A stretch of 33,282 nt of DNA, taken from contig NZ_JAGGLI010000031.1 of NCBI RefSeq assembly GCF_017874355.1, positions 1-33,282 of the forward strand, written 5' to 3'. Source of the DNA: Acetoanaerobium pronyense. Lineage in GTDB: Bacteria; Bacillota; Clostridia; Peptostreptococcales; Filifactoraceae. This document shows positions 8,299 through 16,121 of this stretch, in pieces (position 1 is the first letter of the stretch; each line of letters starts with the position of its first letter). The position numbers were made by a program, and so were the translations under genes. The notes under the pieces are model-generated. The model saw nothing but the letters and a program-made list of their open reading frames with translations. It was not told the DNA's origin and ran no database searches.

Positions 8299-8793
8299 TG
8301 GCAGTTCCATATGAATCGTAGGTATATTCTCCTCTTCTACAAGAACAACCTCAAATCCAGATTTTAGCCAAAAATCAAACCCTCCTGGAAGATGTGGATG
8401 GGTGTGAAGATAGAGCATCTTATAGCCAAGCTTATGGGATGATTCTACTGCCTGATCAAACAATAACTTTCCAATCCCTTTCCTTCTAAAGCTTTCTCGG
8501 ACATAGCATCTTCCAACCTCAGCCGTCTTTACATCATATCTAGTCTCGATGGCCTTAAATCTATTTATAAAAGTTTTTAATGCTATTGTTCCTATTATAT
8601 TTTCATCTTTGTCAAATGCCCCTAAAAGGATATGATCCTTTGTATGTAAATAAAACTCTTCTAGATTGTATATATCAGAGTGTATCTTTTCATCTCTTTT
8701 TTTATTGAACAAATCTTCAACCATCTCAAAAAGAAAGCTTCTTCCAGCCTCTACTTCGTTTTGCGTTATTTCCCTTACCTTTATATTCTCCAC
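8284..8793 (-). CDS. GNAT-family N-acetyltransferase
   Basis: A 169-residue acetyltransferase of the GNAT fold, which moves an acetyl group from acetyl-CoA to an amine. The acetyl-CoA-binding loop is RRKGIGKLL (about 105-113), preceded by the strand AEVGRCYV and followed by the GYKMLYLHTH strand and FWLKSGFEVV. The start is GTG, seven bases after GGGAGG; no ATG is better placed. It is followed on the same strand by the LysR gene, whose promoter overlaps its stop. The acceptor cannot be told from sequence; small molecules, antibiotics or proteins are all possible. Confidence 0.85.
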   Translation of the reverse strand: MENIKVREITQNEVEAGRSFLFEMVEDLFNKKRDEKIHSDIYNLEEFYLHTKDHILLGAFDKDENIIGTIALKTFINRFKAIETRYDVKTAEVGRCYVRESFRRKGIGKLLFDQAVESSHKLGYKMLYLHTHPHLPGGFDFWLKSGFEVVLVEEENIPTIHMELPLTNI

Positions 8794-8981
8794 TCTTAAT
8801 CCTCCCTTTTTACAATATTTTAGCTAGTAAGTTCACTATATCATAAATAAAATAATCGGAATTATATCCAAGTGGCAACATCATATATTCCTATTTGGAA
8901 TAACAACTAATATACATCCTAAACTTTATTTTATGAGAATTATTCCATTTGAGGGGTATCAATATTTTTGAGGTGATAATA

Positions 8982-10586
8982 ATGTCGAATAAGACCGTAT
9001 TAGAAAATTCAATGCTTTCTTTATGGTTAAAAGATGGAATTAATGTAGAGCTAAACGAGATGGATAAAGATGAAAAGACAGATGTTTTGGTAGCCGGAGC
9101 TGGAATTACTGGTATTACATCAGCTTATCTTTTAAATAAACAAGGTATTGATGTAATTCTTATAGATAAAACTGTTCCTCTTAGCCTTGCATCTGGAAAT
9201 ACTACCGCAAAGTTTACGTTTCAGCATTCTCTGATTTATAGCCATATTATAGATACCTACAGCTTAGATGCAGCGATACTTTATTACAAGGCTCAAAAAG
9301 AAGGTATGGACCTTGTAAAAAATATCATCAAAGAGCATAATATCGATTGTGATTTTAAAGAAACCTATGCCTGTGTATACGCAAATGATGAACAAGAAAT
9401 GGCCTCTTTGAAAAAAGAACATCTTGCCTATCAAAAGATGAATGTAAATAATGAAATCATATATGAAGATCCTTATAACCTCGGATATGTTGGAGCTTTG
9501 AGGGTCGAAAATCAGTTTGAGCTCAATCCAGTAAAATATCTTAGTTTTATGATTGATTACCTTTTGAAAAAAGGTGTGAAAATATATAAAAATGCTATGG
9601 CTATTGATATAGAGGGTGAAGGCCCTTATATTGTAAATATGAAAAATGGATATAAAATAGATTCCTCTAGTGTAATTGTCTCTACGGGCTATCCTTTTTT
9701 TGAAGCAGGTTCTATGTATTATGCAAGGCTTGAAGCTCTTCGTTCATATCTTACTGCGTATAAGATTGAAAATACTCATCCAGATGAAGGTATGTTTATA
9801 TCTTTAGACAAAGAATCCCCTTTTTCAGTTAGATTTTCTGATACTGATAATCAAAGATACCTTCTTGTGGGAGGACAAGGACATAAGGTGGGTCAAGAAA
9901 AATCAGAGCTTGAAGATTATAAAATCCTTATGGATTTTGCACTTCAGCATTTTAATGTTGCTGAAACATCTTATAGATGGTCTGCTCAGGATTATAAAAG
10001 CGTAGATAAAATACCTTATATAGGTGAGATTTATAATGACTCTCATAATGTATATATAGCTACAGGGTTTAATAAATGGGGAATGAGTAACGGAAGCTTT
10101 GCTGCACTTTTAATATCTTCAATGATAAAAAATAAAAAGACTCACATAGATGATATAGCCGAAGACCCTCTAACCTATGATGCACGAGATATAAACCACC
10201 AAAGTATATATGAGGATATCTTTAGTCCATTAAGGGGAGAAATATCTTCGAATCTAGGAAGCTTTTTAAAGGCTAATATGAATGTTGCAAAAGAGATGAT
10301 AAAATCAAAACTTGTATCATCTAATAAAGATTTTTCAGAGCTTAGTTATAACCAAGGTCTAGTTCTAAACAAAGATGGAAAAAAACTGGCTATTTTTAGA
10401 GATAAGGATGGAGAGGTCTACGTTCACAGCGCAGTATGTACTCATATGGGATGCGACCTCGAATACAACGATGCAGAAAAAACCTTTGACTGCCCATGCC
10501 ACGGTTCTCGATTTGACTCAAAAGGAAAGGTCATAGAGGGTCCAGCTATTTTAGATTTAAAAAGGGAAGATTTCAGTAATGAATAA
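8982..10586 (+). CDS. FAD-dependent oxidoreductase with C-terminal Rieske [2Fe-2S] domain
   Basis: A 534-residue two-domain enzyme resembling B. subtilis YhfW. Residues 35-400 form a DAO-type flavin domain with the dinucleotide motif GAGITG (39-44) and later KVGQEK and TGFNKWGMS segments. The last 90 residues are a Rieske domain with Cys486-x-His488 (CTHMGC) and Cys504-x2-His507 (CPCHGS), 15 residues apart as in the family. Together these suggest electron transfer between substrate, FAD and a [2Fe-2S] cluster; the substrate is unknown for the family. A longer frame from TTG 8949 exists, but the ATG at 8982 has GAGGTG six bases upstream. A possible terminator follows. Rieske proteins are not common in strict anaerobes, so the presence is worth noting. 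Confidence 0.85.
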   Translation: MSNKTVLENSMLSLWLKDGINVELNEMDKDEKTDVLVAGAGITGITSAYLLNKQGIDVILIDKTVPLSLASGNTTAKFTFQHSLIYSHIIDTYSLDAAILYYKAQKEGMDLVKNIIKEHNIDCDFKETYACVYANDEQEMASLKKEHLAYQKMNVNNEIIYEDPYNLGYVGALRVENQFELNPVKYLSFMIDYLLKKGVKIYKNAMAIDIEGEGPYIVNMKNGYKIDSSSVIVSTGYPFFEAGSMYYARLEALRSYLTAYKIENTHPDEGMFISLDKESPFSVRFSDTDNQRYLLVGGQGHKVGQEKSELEDYKILMDFALQHFNVAETSYRWSAQDYKSVDKIPYIGEIYNDSHNVYIATGFNKWGMSNGSFAALLISSMIKNKKTHIDDIAEDPLTYDARDINHQSIYEDIFSPLRGEISSNLGSFLKANMNVAKEMIKSKLVSSNKDFSELSYNQGLVLNKDGKKLAIFRDKDGEVYVHSAVCTHMGCDLEYNDAEKTFDCPCHGSRFDSKGKVIEGPAILDLKREDFSNE

Positions 10587-10614
10587 ACAATCAAAACCCT
10601 GTATATAAAAAATT

Positions 10615-10654
10615 GCAGCTACAAATTAGTTAGTTTAGCTTGTCGCTGCTTTTT
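10615..10654 (+). terminator. Probable intrinsic terminator after the Rieske oxidoreductase
   Basis: The stem GCAGC/GCTGC (10615-10619 with 10645-10649) continues, after one mismatch, as ACAA/TTGT, with a 15-base loop and five T residues after it. It separates the oxidoreductase from the hydrolase-adenine deaminase pair. Confidence 0.5.
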
Positions 10655-10680
10655 ATCGTCTATCAAGAATACTAAGTGAG

Positions 10681-11313
10681 GTGAATATTATTAAAAAGGT
10701 CATATTGATTCATGGCTATTTTAGAAAGTCCAAAGATATGAAACTTCTTAGCAAAAATCTTTCCGCTTTAGGATATTATCCAGTTTGCATGGATTTCCCA
10801 CTCACATTTAAGTCTTTTGTGGATTCTTTCCCTATTTTGGAAGATATGATATCAAAAGATAAACATGATGAAATTTATCTTGTAGGTCACAGTACTGGTG
10901 GACTTCTTATAAGATACTTTATCAAAAAATCTCCTTATGCAAATAAAATCAAGCGCTGTGTTTTAATAGCAGCTCCTAACACTGGAAGTGAGCTAGCAGA
11001 TACCACATCTAACATTTCCAAAACCTTCCTAAATATATTTAGAACTCTAAAATCCATACAAACTAAAAATATCAATAAGCTTAAGTTGAATGACATTAAA
11101 AATATAGATATTGGAGTGATTGCTGGTTCTAAAAAGAGTCTTGTATTTGGACATTTATTAGACTCTGAAAATGATGGCCGAGTCAGTATAAGCTCTACAA
11201 AATTTGATGGAATAAAAGACTTTATAATTTTAGACTATGGCCATAAAAAAATACACCACAAATACGAAACTGCGAGACTTGTAGATATATTTTTAAGAGA
11301 TGGAAATTTTTAA
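10681..11313 (+). CDS. Lipase-like alpha/beta hydrolase
   Basis: A 210-residue hydrolase related to class 2 lipases and PGAP1-like esterases. The oxyanion segment is HGYFRK (11-16), the nucleophile elbow GHSTGG has Ser71, the acid is probably Asp165 in ENDGRVS, and the base is His188 or His192. No signal peptide is present, so it should be cytoplasmic. The start is uncertain: GTG at 10681 lies inside the only plausible ribosome site (GAGGTG), and six bases after that site is an ATT codon (10690), not ATG. The stop is 13 bases before the adenine deaminase start, so the two are probably co-transcribed, although the functions have no obvious link. The substrate is unknown. Confidence 0.75.
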   Translation: MNIIKKVILIHGYFRKSKDMKLLSKNLSALGYYPVCMDFPLTFKSFVDSFPILEDMISKDKHDEIYLVGHSTGGLLIRYFIKKSPYANKIKRCVLIAAPNTGSELADTTSNISKTFLNIFRTLKSIQTKNINKLKLNDIKNIDIGVIAGSKKSLVFGHLLDSENDGRVSISSTKFDGIKDFIILDYGHKKIHHKYETARLVDIFLRDGNF

Positions 11314-11326
11314 CGGAGGCGAAGAT

Positions 11327-13075
11327 ATGATAGATATGGATAGAATGGACCGTCTAAAACGAAGAGCAGATATTGCAAGTGGCAAACTCCTTCCTGAGCT
11401 TGTCCTTAAAAACTGTAAGGTTATAAATGTATTTAATGGAAAGATTATAGAAGGAAATCTGGCTATAGATAGCGGAAAAATAATAGGGATAGGCCACTAT
11501 GATGCAAAAAATGAAATAGATTTGAAAGGAGCATATGTCGCACCTGGATTTATAGATGCTCATATGCATATGGAATCTACCCTTGTAACACCTGAGCAGA
11601 TGTCTAGAATAATAGTCCCAAGGGGAACTACAACAGTCGTGGCAGATCCCCACGAGATTGCAAACGTACTAGGCCTTGATGGAATCGAGTTCATGCTTGA
11701 GTCCACAGAAAAAACAAATCTAAATGGTTTTTTCATGCTTCCCTCTTGCGTTCCTGCTGTTGATTTTGAGTCTTCAGGAGCTAGATTAGATGCAGAAAAG
11801 CTTTCTACATTTTTTAATCATCCAAAAGTGCTTGGTCTTGGAGAGCTTATGAACTATCCAGGAGTGATTGATGGAAATATCGATATGCTTGAAAAAATGA
11901 ATATGGCTAAGAGTAAAATAATAGATGGTCATGGTCCTGAGCTTACTGGAAAAGCTCTAAATGCCTATATGATTAATGGAGTACGAACAGAGCATGAGTG
12001 CAGTACTGTAGAAGAGATGCAGGAAAGAATCGGTCTAGGAATGTATATTGCAATCAGAGAAGGCTCAGCTGCTAGGAATCTTGAAACTCTAATCAAAGGA
12101 GTAAACGAGTATAATAAGCATATGTGTATGTTCTGTACAGATGATAAAAATCCAGAAGATATATTAAACGAAGGGCACATAGACTTTAATGTCCGTAAAG
12201 CTATATCACTTGGAATGTCTCCAATTACAGCCATACAGATGGCTACAATCAATCCAGCTAGATGTTATAACCTTAGAGATATAGGAGCTATAGCTCCTGG
12301 CTATGATGCAGACCTAATAATATTTAATGATATAGAACAGCTCGATATCTTTAAAGTTTTAAAAAAAGGTATTTGCGTTGCTGAAAATAAAATCCCTCTT
12401 TTTGAAACTAAAAAATCGGATACTTCGAAGGTTACAAGGACAGTGAATTTGGATGAAGTTACATCCAAGAATTTCAAACTCAAATTAAAATCGGATATCG
12501 TAAATGTAATTAGAATAATACCAAACAGTATTATTACAGAATCTGTAACTAGAAGAGTCTATATAGATGATGAGGGAAACTTTAAATCAAGTAAATATTT
12601 AGATGTAGTGAAAATAGCAGTGATAGAAAGACATAATAATACTAAAAATATAGGGATAGGCCTTGTGGAAAATTTTCATCTGCAAAATGGAGCTATTGCA
12701 ACTACAATATCTCATGATTCTCATAATATAATTGTAATTGGAGATTCTGATGAAGATATGGCTATAGCTGTAAACAAGCTTAGAGAGATGCAAGGGGGGA
12801 TAGTAATTGCTTCTAAAAAAGAAGTGAAGGCATCTCTTGCCCTTCCAATAGCAGGCCTTATGTCAGAAAAAACAATGGAAGAAGTATGCGAAGACCTTAG
12901 AAAGCTAAGATATGAAGCCCAAAACACACTAAATATACCACCTTCGCTTGAGCCTTTTATGACACTAAGTTTTATGGCTCTTCCTGTAATTCCAGAGCTG
13001 AAAATTACAGATAAAGGGTACTTCGACGTAAAAAGCTTTACATTTAAAAATATTGAGGTAGAAGATTTAACTTAA
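11327..13075 (+). CDS. ade: Adenine deaminase
   Basis: A 582-residue amidohydrolase that converts adenine to hypoxanthine and ammonia, feeding purine salvage or degradation. The metal site starts with PGFIDAHMHMEST (His79 and His81); DPHEIANVLG, DGHGPEL, EHECS and CTDDKNPED are further family motifs, and the C-terminal part has the GGIV and PPSLEPFMTLSF segments of bacterial adenine deaminases. Length fits the family (about 570-590). The ATG at 11327 has CGGAGG seven bases before it; an earlier in-frame ATG (11300) lies within the end of the hydrolase gene and lacks a site. It converges with the nucleoside hydrolase/mtn-like operon, whose product adenine it could use, and shares a terminator with it. 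Confidence 0.95.
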   Translation: MIDMDRMDRLKRRADIASGKLLPELVLKNCKVINVFNGKIIEGNLAIDSGKIIGIGHYDAKNEIDLKGAYVAPGFIDAHMHMESTLVTPEQMSRIIVPRGTTTVVADPHEIANVLGLDGIEFMLESTEKTNLNGFFMLPSCVPAVDFESSGARLDAEKLSTFFNHPKVLGLGELMNYPGVIDGNIDMLEKMNMAKSKIIDGHGPELTGKALNAYMINGVRTEHECSTVEEMQERIGLGMYIAIREGSAARNLETLIKGVNEYNKHMCMFCTDDKNPEDILNEGHIDFNVRKAISLGMSPITAIQMATINPARCYNLRDIGAIAPGYDADLIIFNDIEQLDIFKVLKKGICVAENKIPLFETKKSDTSKVTRTVNLDEVTSKNFKLKLKSDIVNVIRIIPNSIITESVTRRVYIDDEGNFKSSKYLDVVKIAVIERHNNTKNIGIGLVENFHLQNGAIATTISHDSHNIIVIGDSDEDMAIAVNKLREMQGGIVIASKKEVKASLALPIAGLMSEKTMEEVCEDLRKLRYEAQNTLNIPPSLEPFMTLSFMALPVIPELKITDKGYFDVKSFTFKNIEVEDLT

Positions 13076-13080
13076 AAATA

Positions 13081-13120
13081 AAAAGCTATCTATCGCCAAT
13101 CATAGCAATAGATAGCTTTT
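13081..13120. terminator. Bidirectional terminator between ade and the aldolase gene
   Basis: A perfect 13-bp stem (AAAAGCTATCTAT with its complement, 13081-13093 and 13108-13120) has a 14-base loop and an A/T run on either side. It ends transcription of ade on the plus strand and of the aldolase operon on the minus strand. Confidence 0.9.
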
Positions 13121-13123
13121 GTT

Positions 13124-13762
13124 TTATTTATATTTATATGTCCCAAACTTTTTCATAACATCAGCCATATCTTTATTGGAAATTATATTAGGCTCTCCTA
13201 GAGATTTAGTTAGATAATATATTTCCGATACAAACTCTAAATGTTCCGCTGTTGAAAAAGCACTCTCAACATCATCCCCAAGTGCTATAAGTCCATGATT
13301 TCCAAGAAGAGCTGCATTATTATCTCCTGCTGCCTTAAGTGCATTTTCAGCTAGCGCTTTAGAACCATATAAAGCATAATCTGCACAACCTACACTACTT
13401 CCTGCCATACCAATTAGATAATGAACAGCAGGCAGCTCCCATCCCATACATGAAATTGCTGTAGCAAACTTAGAATGAGTATGAACTATACTATTTATGT
13501 CATCTCTGTTTTTGTAAAATATAATATGCATATCAAGTTCACTAGAAGGCTTTAGGTTTCCCTCTACAATATTTTTATCTAAATCAACAATCACTATATC
13601 TTCGGGTTTAGTATCATAATAATCTAAGCCGCTAGGACTTATTGCTATTAGATTTTGTTCTCTATTATATATGCTGATATTTCCTCCAGACCCAGTAGTC
13701 AGATTTCTATCTATAAGCCTTTTCCCATAACAAACTATAAGGTCTTTTTCTTTGATCATCAT
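13124..13762 (-). CDS. Class II aldolase (fuculose-phosphate aldolase-like; DHAP-shunt aldolase candidate)
   Basis: A 212-residue class II aldolase/adducin protein. The expected zinc and catalytic residues are present: Glu75 in KPSSELD, His94 and His96 in VHTHSKF, and His156 in LGNHGL. FucA cleaves fuculose-1-phosphate to DHAP and lactaldehyde. Relatives called Ald2 or DrdA cleave 5-methylthioribulose- or 5-deoxyribulose-1-phosphate to DHAP and an aldehyde. Here the gene is last in a unit with an MtnA-like isomerase and an MtnK-like kinase, which favours the second role. The stop of the kinase and this ATG overlap by one base (TAATG), and AGGTGAG is eight bases before the start, so translation is coupled. 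The exact substrate (methylthio or deoxy) cannot be told. Confidence 0.85.
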   Translation of the reverse strand: MMIKEKDLIVCYGKRLIDRNLTTGSGGNISIYNREQNLIAISPSGLDYYDTKPEDIVIVDLDKNIVEGNLKPSSELDMHIIFYKNRDDINSIVHTHSKFATAISCMGWELPAVHYLIGMAGSSVGCADYALYGSKALAENALKAAGDNNAALLGNHGLIALGDDVESAFSTAEHLEFVSEIYYLTKSLGEPNIISNKDMADVMKKFGTYKYK

Positions 13763-15003
13763 TAGAATATCTCACCTACTTCTTTAAAATGATTTTTTAT
13801 TTTATTTAGCAGTTTTATATAATCTTTTCCTGTTTTTATAGTATATCTTTCTTTAATTAGAGCTTTTCCAAGAAGTATTAAAAACTTATCTGCCAAAACT
13901 CTATCCTCTATATTTACTATTGATTCTATCTCTATAACCTTCGAGTCTCCAATAGTCCTTCTTATTATCTCAGTTCCAGCCATCCCTGCAGTATCTTCAA
14001 GTATGCTATCAATCATCCATTTTTTATAAAGTTCGTTCTTTGCAACAGGGTCTATTACAAGATTATCATAAGCTATATTAAATTTTTCTATAAATTTATC
14101 TATGATTTCAGATATTGTAATTTCTAACCAGCTTAAAAAATTATTTTTATCATCTTTATTTTCAACCATTATTTCAGTATATATATATGAAAAAAATAGA
14201 TTCCCTACTACATTTCCAACATCATATCCTATAGGTCCATAAAATGCAAACTCAGGGTCTATAACCTTAGTCTTACTATCATTTACAAATATGGAGCCGC
14301 TATGAAGGTCCCCATGAATCAAACTTTGAGGATTATTCATAAACTTATATTTTAATTTCCCAGCCTCAAAAATCAGTTCTTCATCCTTATATATTTCCTT
14401 ATCTACAAAATCCTTACTTTCATCGAGCACTATATTCGTTTCATAAAAATTAGTGTAAGGGTCTGTAAAAACAAGCTTCTCAGTAATATCGCATAGCTCT
14501 ATATTTGTATATCTCTTTACATTCTCTTTTTTCTCCCAAGGATTCATAGCTATATCCATAGTAGGAACTAGAGTATTAACCATAAAAGTGGTTATGTCTT
14601 CAGCAAAATTTTTATAAATCTTACATTTCATCAATCCATGTCTTAAGTTCTCACAGTCTGAAATATCTTCCATAGTTAATGCACACATAACTTTGTCATA
14701 GTCATAGATATAAGGAACATAATCTTTAGCAACCATTGAATAAAACATCATTACCTCAGCTTCTATCCTGCTTCTATCTATATCAAGTGGTCTTTGCGAG
14801 CTTCTAAGAAGTTTATCTGCCTGCTTTATAACTATGGATTTATTTGATTTTTTATCAAAGGCCTTAAAAACATAGTTTATATTCCCATCCCCAATTTCAC
14901 TGACAACCACATCATCTATATTTTCAAAGATTTTTAACTTTTCTACAGTATATACCTTTATATCATCTTCATTCATCTTAAAGTGTTCTTTGAATCTATC
15001 CAT
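13762..15003 (-). CDS. mtnK: 5-methylthioribose kinase-like (possibly 5-deoxyribose kinase)
   Basis: A 413-residue kinase of the MtnK/APH fold. IGDGNINYVF (about 37-46) is the nucleotide loop, Lys60 in SIVIK the likely ATP contact, HGDLHSGS (230-237) the catalytic loop and DPEFAFYGP (249-257) the metal-binding motif, all as in MtnK. It phosphorylates methylthioribose, or in DHAP-shunt variants 5-deoxyribose, at carbon 1. Length fits the family (about 400). AGAGGTGG precedes the ATG, and the stop overlaps the aldolase start. The isomerase gene ends nine bases upstream, so the three form one coupled unit. Confidence 0.88.
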   Translation of the reverse strand: MDRFKEHFKMNEDDIKVYTVEKLKIFENIDDVVVSEIGDGNINYVFKAFDKKSNKSIVIKQADKLLRSSQRPLDIDRSRIEAEVMMFYSMVAKDYVPYIYDYDKVMCALTMEDISDCENLRHGLMKCKIYKNFAEDITTFMVNTLVPTMDIAMNPWEKKENVKRYTNIELCDITEKLVFTDPYTNFYETNIVLDESKDFVDKEIYKDEELIFEAGKLKYKFMNNPQSLIHGDLHSGSIFVNDSKTKVIDPEFAFYGPIGYDVGNVVGNLFFSYIYTEIMVENKDDKNNFLSWLEITISEIIDKFIEKFNIAYDNLVIDPVAKNELYKKWMIDSILEDTAGMAGTEIIRRTIGDSKVIEIESIVNIEDRVLADKFLILLGKALIKERYTIKTGKDYIKLLNKIKNHFKEVGEIF

Positions 15004-15012
15004 TGGCCACCT

Positions 15013-16065
15013 CTAGTAGAATTTTTTCACATCTGTTTCAAAATACCTTTTCAAATCATAGGGAGAATATATACCTTTATTTGTCACAACTCCACTTATA
15101 AGATGGGGAGGTGTGATATCAAAAGAAGGATAGTACCCCTTTACTCCATCTAAGGTGTTTTTTATACCCCTAGCCTCTAAAACTAGCTGAGGATCCCTTT
15201 CCTCTATGTTTACAGTTTCTACTACTGGGTTATCTATATCAGGTATTCCAGTTACAAAATAAGGTACTTCATGGTACTTTGCAGCTATTGCAATTTGATA
15301 TGTTCCAACCTTATTTGTAATATGCCCATCAAGGCAAATCACATCCGCAGCTGATGTAAATAAATCTATCTTTTGACTTTTCATGACAAATGCCGGCATA
15401 TTGTCTGTTATCACAGTAGTGTCAAAACCTTGGTCTTGACATACACTAGCAGTGAGTCTTGCACCTTGAAAATATGGTCTTGTCTCTGGCACAAAAATTC
15501 TAATATCCTTGTTTCTCTTCTTTGCAACTCTTAGCATCATACCTACAATAGTTTCACCAAAACATTGAGTCATAATGCTCCCTTTATTTGGAAACATATC
15601 AACAAGGTATTCTCCAACTATCTCCATGTTTTCATATCTTCTATTTAATGAATCTACTGTGGTTTGAAATATTCTTTGATCTACTTTTTCTCCATTCTCT
15701 AGTGCAATCTTTGTAGCCTCTAGGCAACCACTTGTTATCTTCCTCATTCTATTTGCAGTTGTAGGTCTTGCATTTGAAAGTGTGTGAGCTGCTTTTTCTA
15801 AATAATCAAGCTGAATATCCTTACTCTCGTTTCGAACTTCATAGGCTGCAAGAGCCATGCCCATTCCAGCTGCAGTATATGGCCCCGCGCTTTGAGTCAC
15901 CATATCCGCTATAGCCTTTGCAACCTCAGTATGATGCTCACATACCACAAACTTTACCTCAGTTGGATAAACCCTTCTATCTAAAATCCTCACTTTTCCA
16001 TTTTCATACCACGCCACATTTTCATATCTTAAAATAAATCCTAAATCACTATCATTTCTAATCAT
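15013..16065 (-). CDS. mtnA: Methylthioribose-1-phosphate isomerase-like, divergent active site
   Basis: A 350-residue eIF2B-alpha-like sugar-phosphate isomerase. Family blocks are clear: NARPTTANRM (98-107), VPETRPYFQGARLTA (192-206), and NKVGTYQIA (251-259). It should convert the 1-phosphate aldose made by the kinase to the ketose for the aldolase. Two catalytic motifs are altered. The usual CNAG motif reads CFGE, keeping Cys168, and the usual NGD motif reads DGH. In B. subtilis MtnA the acid pair is Cys160 and Asp240, 80 residues apart; residue 168+80 here is His248, with Asp246 two residues earlier. The neighbours point to MTR-1-P or 5-deoxyribose-1-P as substrate; the divergence leaves this open. 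AAGGAG lies upstream of the ATG. Confidence 0.82.
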   Translation of the reverse strand: MIRNDSDLGFILRYENVAWYENGKVRILDRRVYPTEVKFVVCEHHTEVAKAIADMVTQSAGPYTAAGMGMALAAYEVRNESKDIQLDYLEKAAHTLSNARPTTANRMRKITSGCLEATKIALENGEKVDQRIFQTTVDSLNRRYENMEIVGEYLVDMFPNKGSIMTQCFGETIVGMMLRVAKKRNKDIRIFVPETRPYFQGARLTASVCQDQGFDTTVITDNMPAFVMKSQKIDLFTSAADVICLDGHITNKVGTYQIAIAAKYHEVPYFVTGIPDIDNPVVETVNIEERDPQLVLEARGIKNTLDGVKGYYPSFDITPPHLISGVVTNKGIYSPYDLKRYFETDVKKFY

Positions 16066-16121
16066 GTTTCCTATTCTCCTTAACTATCTCTCTTATACAT
16101 CCCTAAAATAAAAATATTTTT

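Noticed and set aside
8974-8984. Fur half site TGATAATAATG at the oxidoreductase start
   Set aside because: Only one arm matches; it is explained by the ribosome site spacer and start codon.
11354-12927. Several antisense open frames inside ade and similarly in other genes
   Set aside because: They lack ribosome sites and lie wholly opposite well-supported conserved genes.
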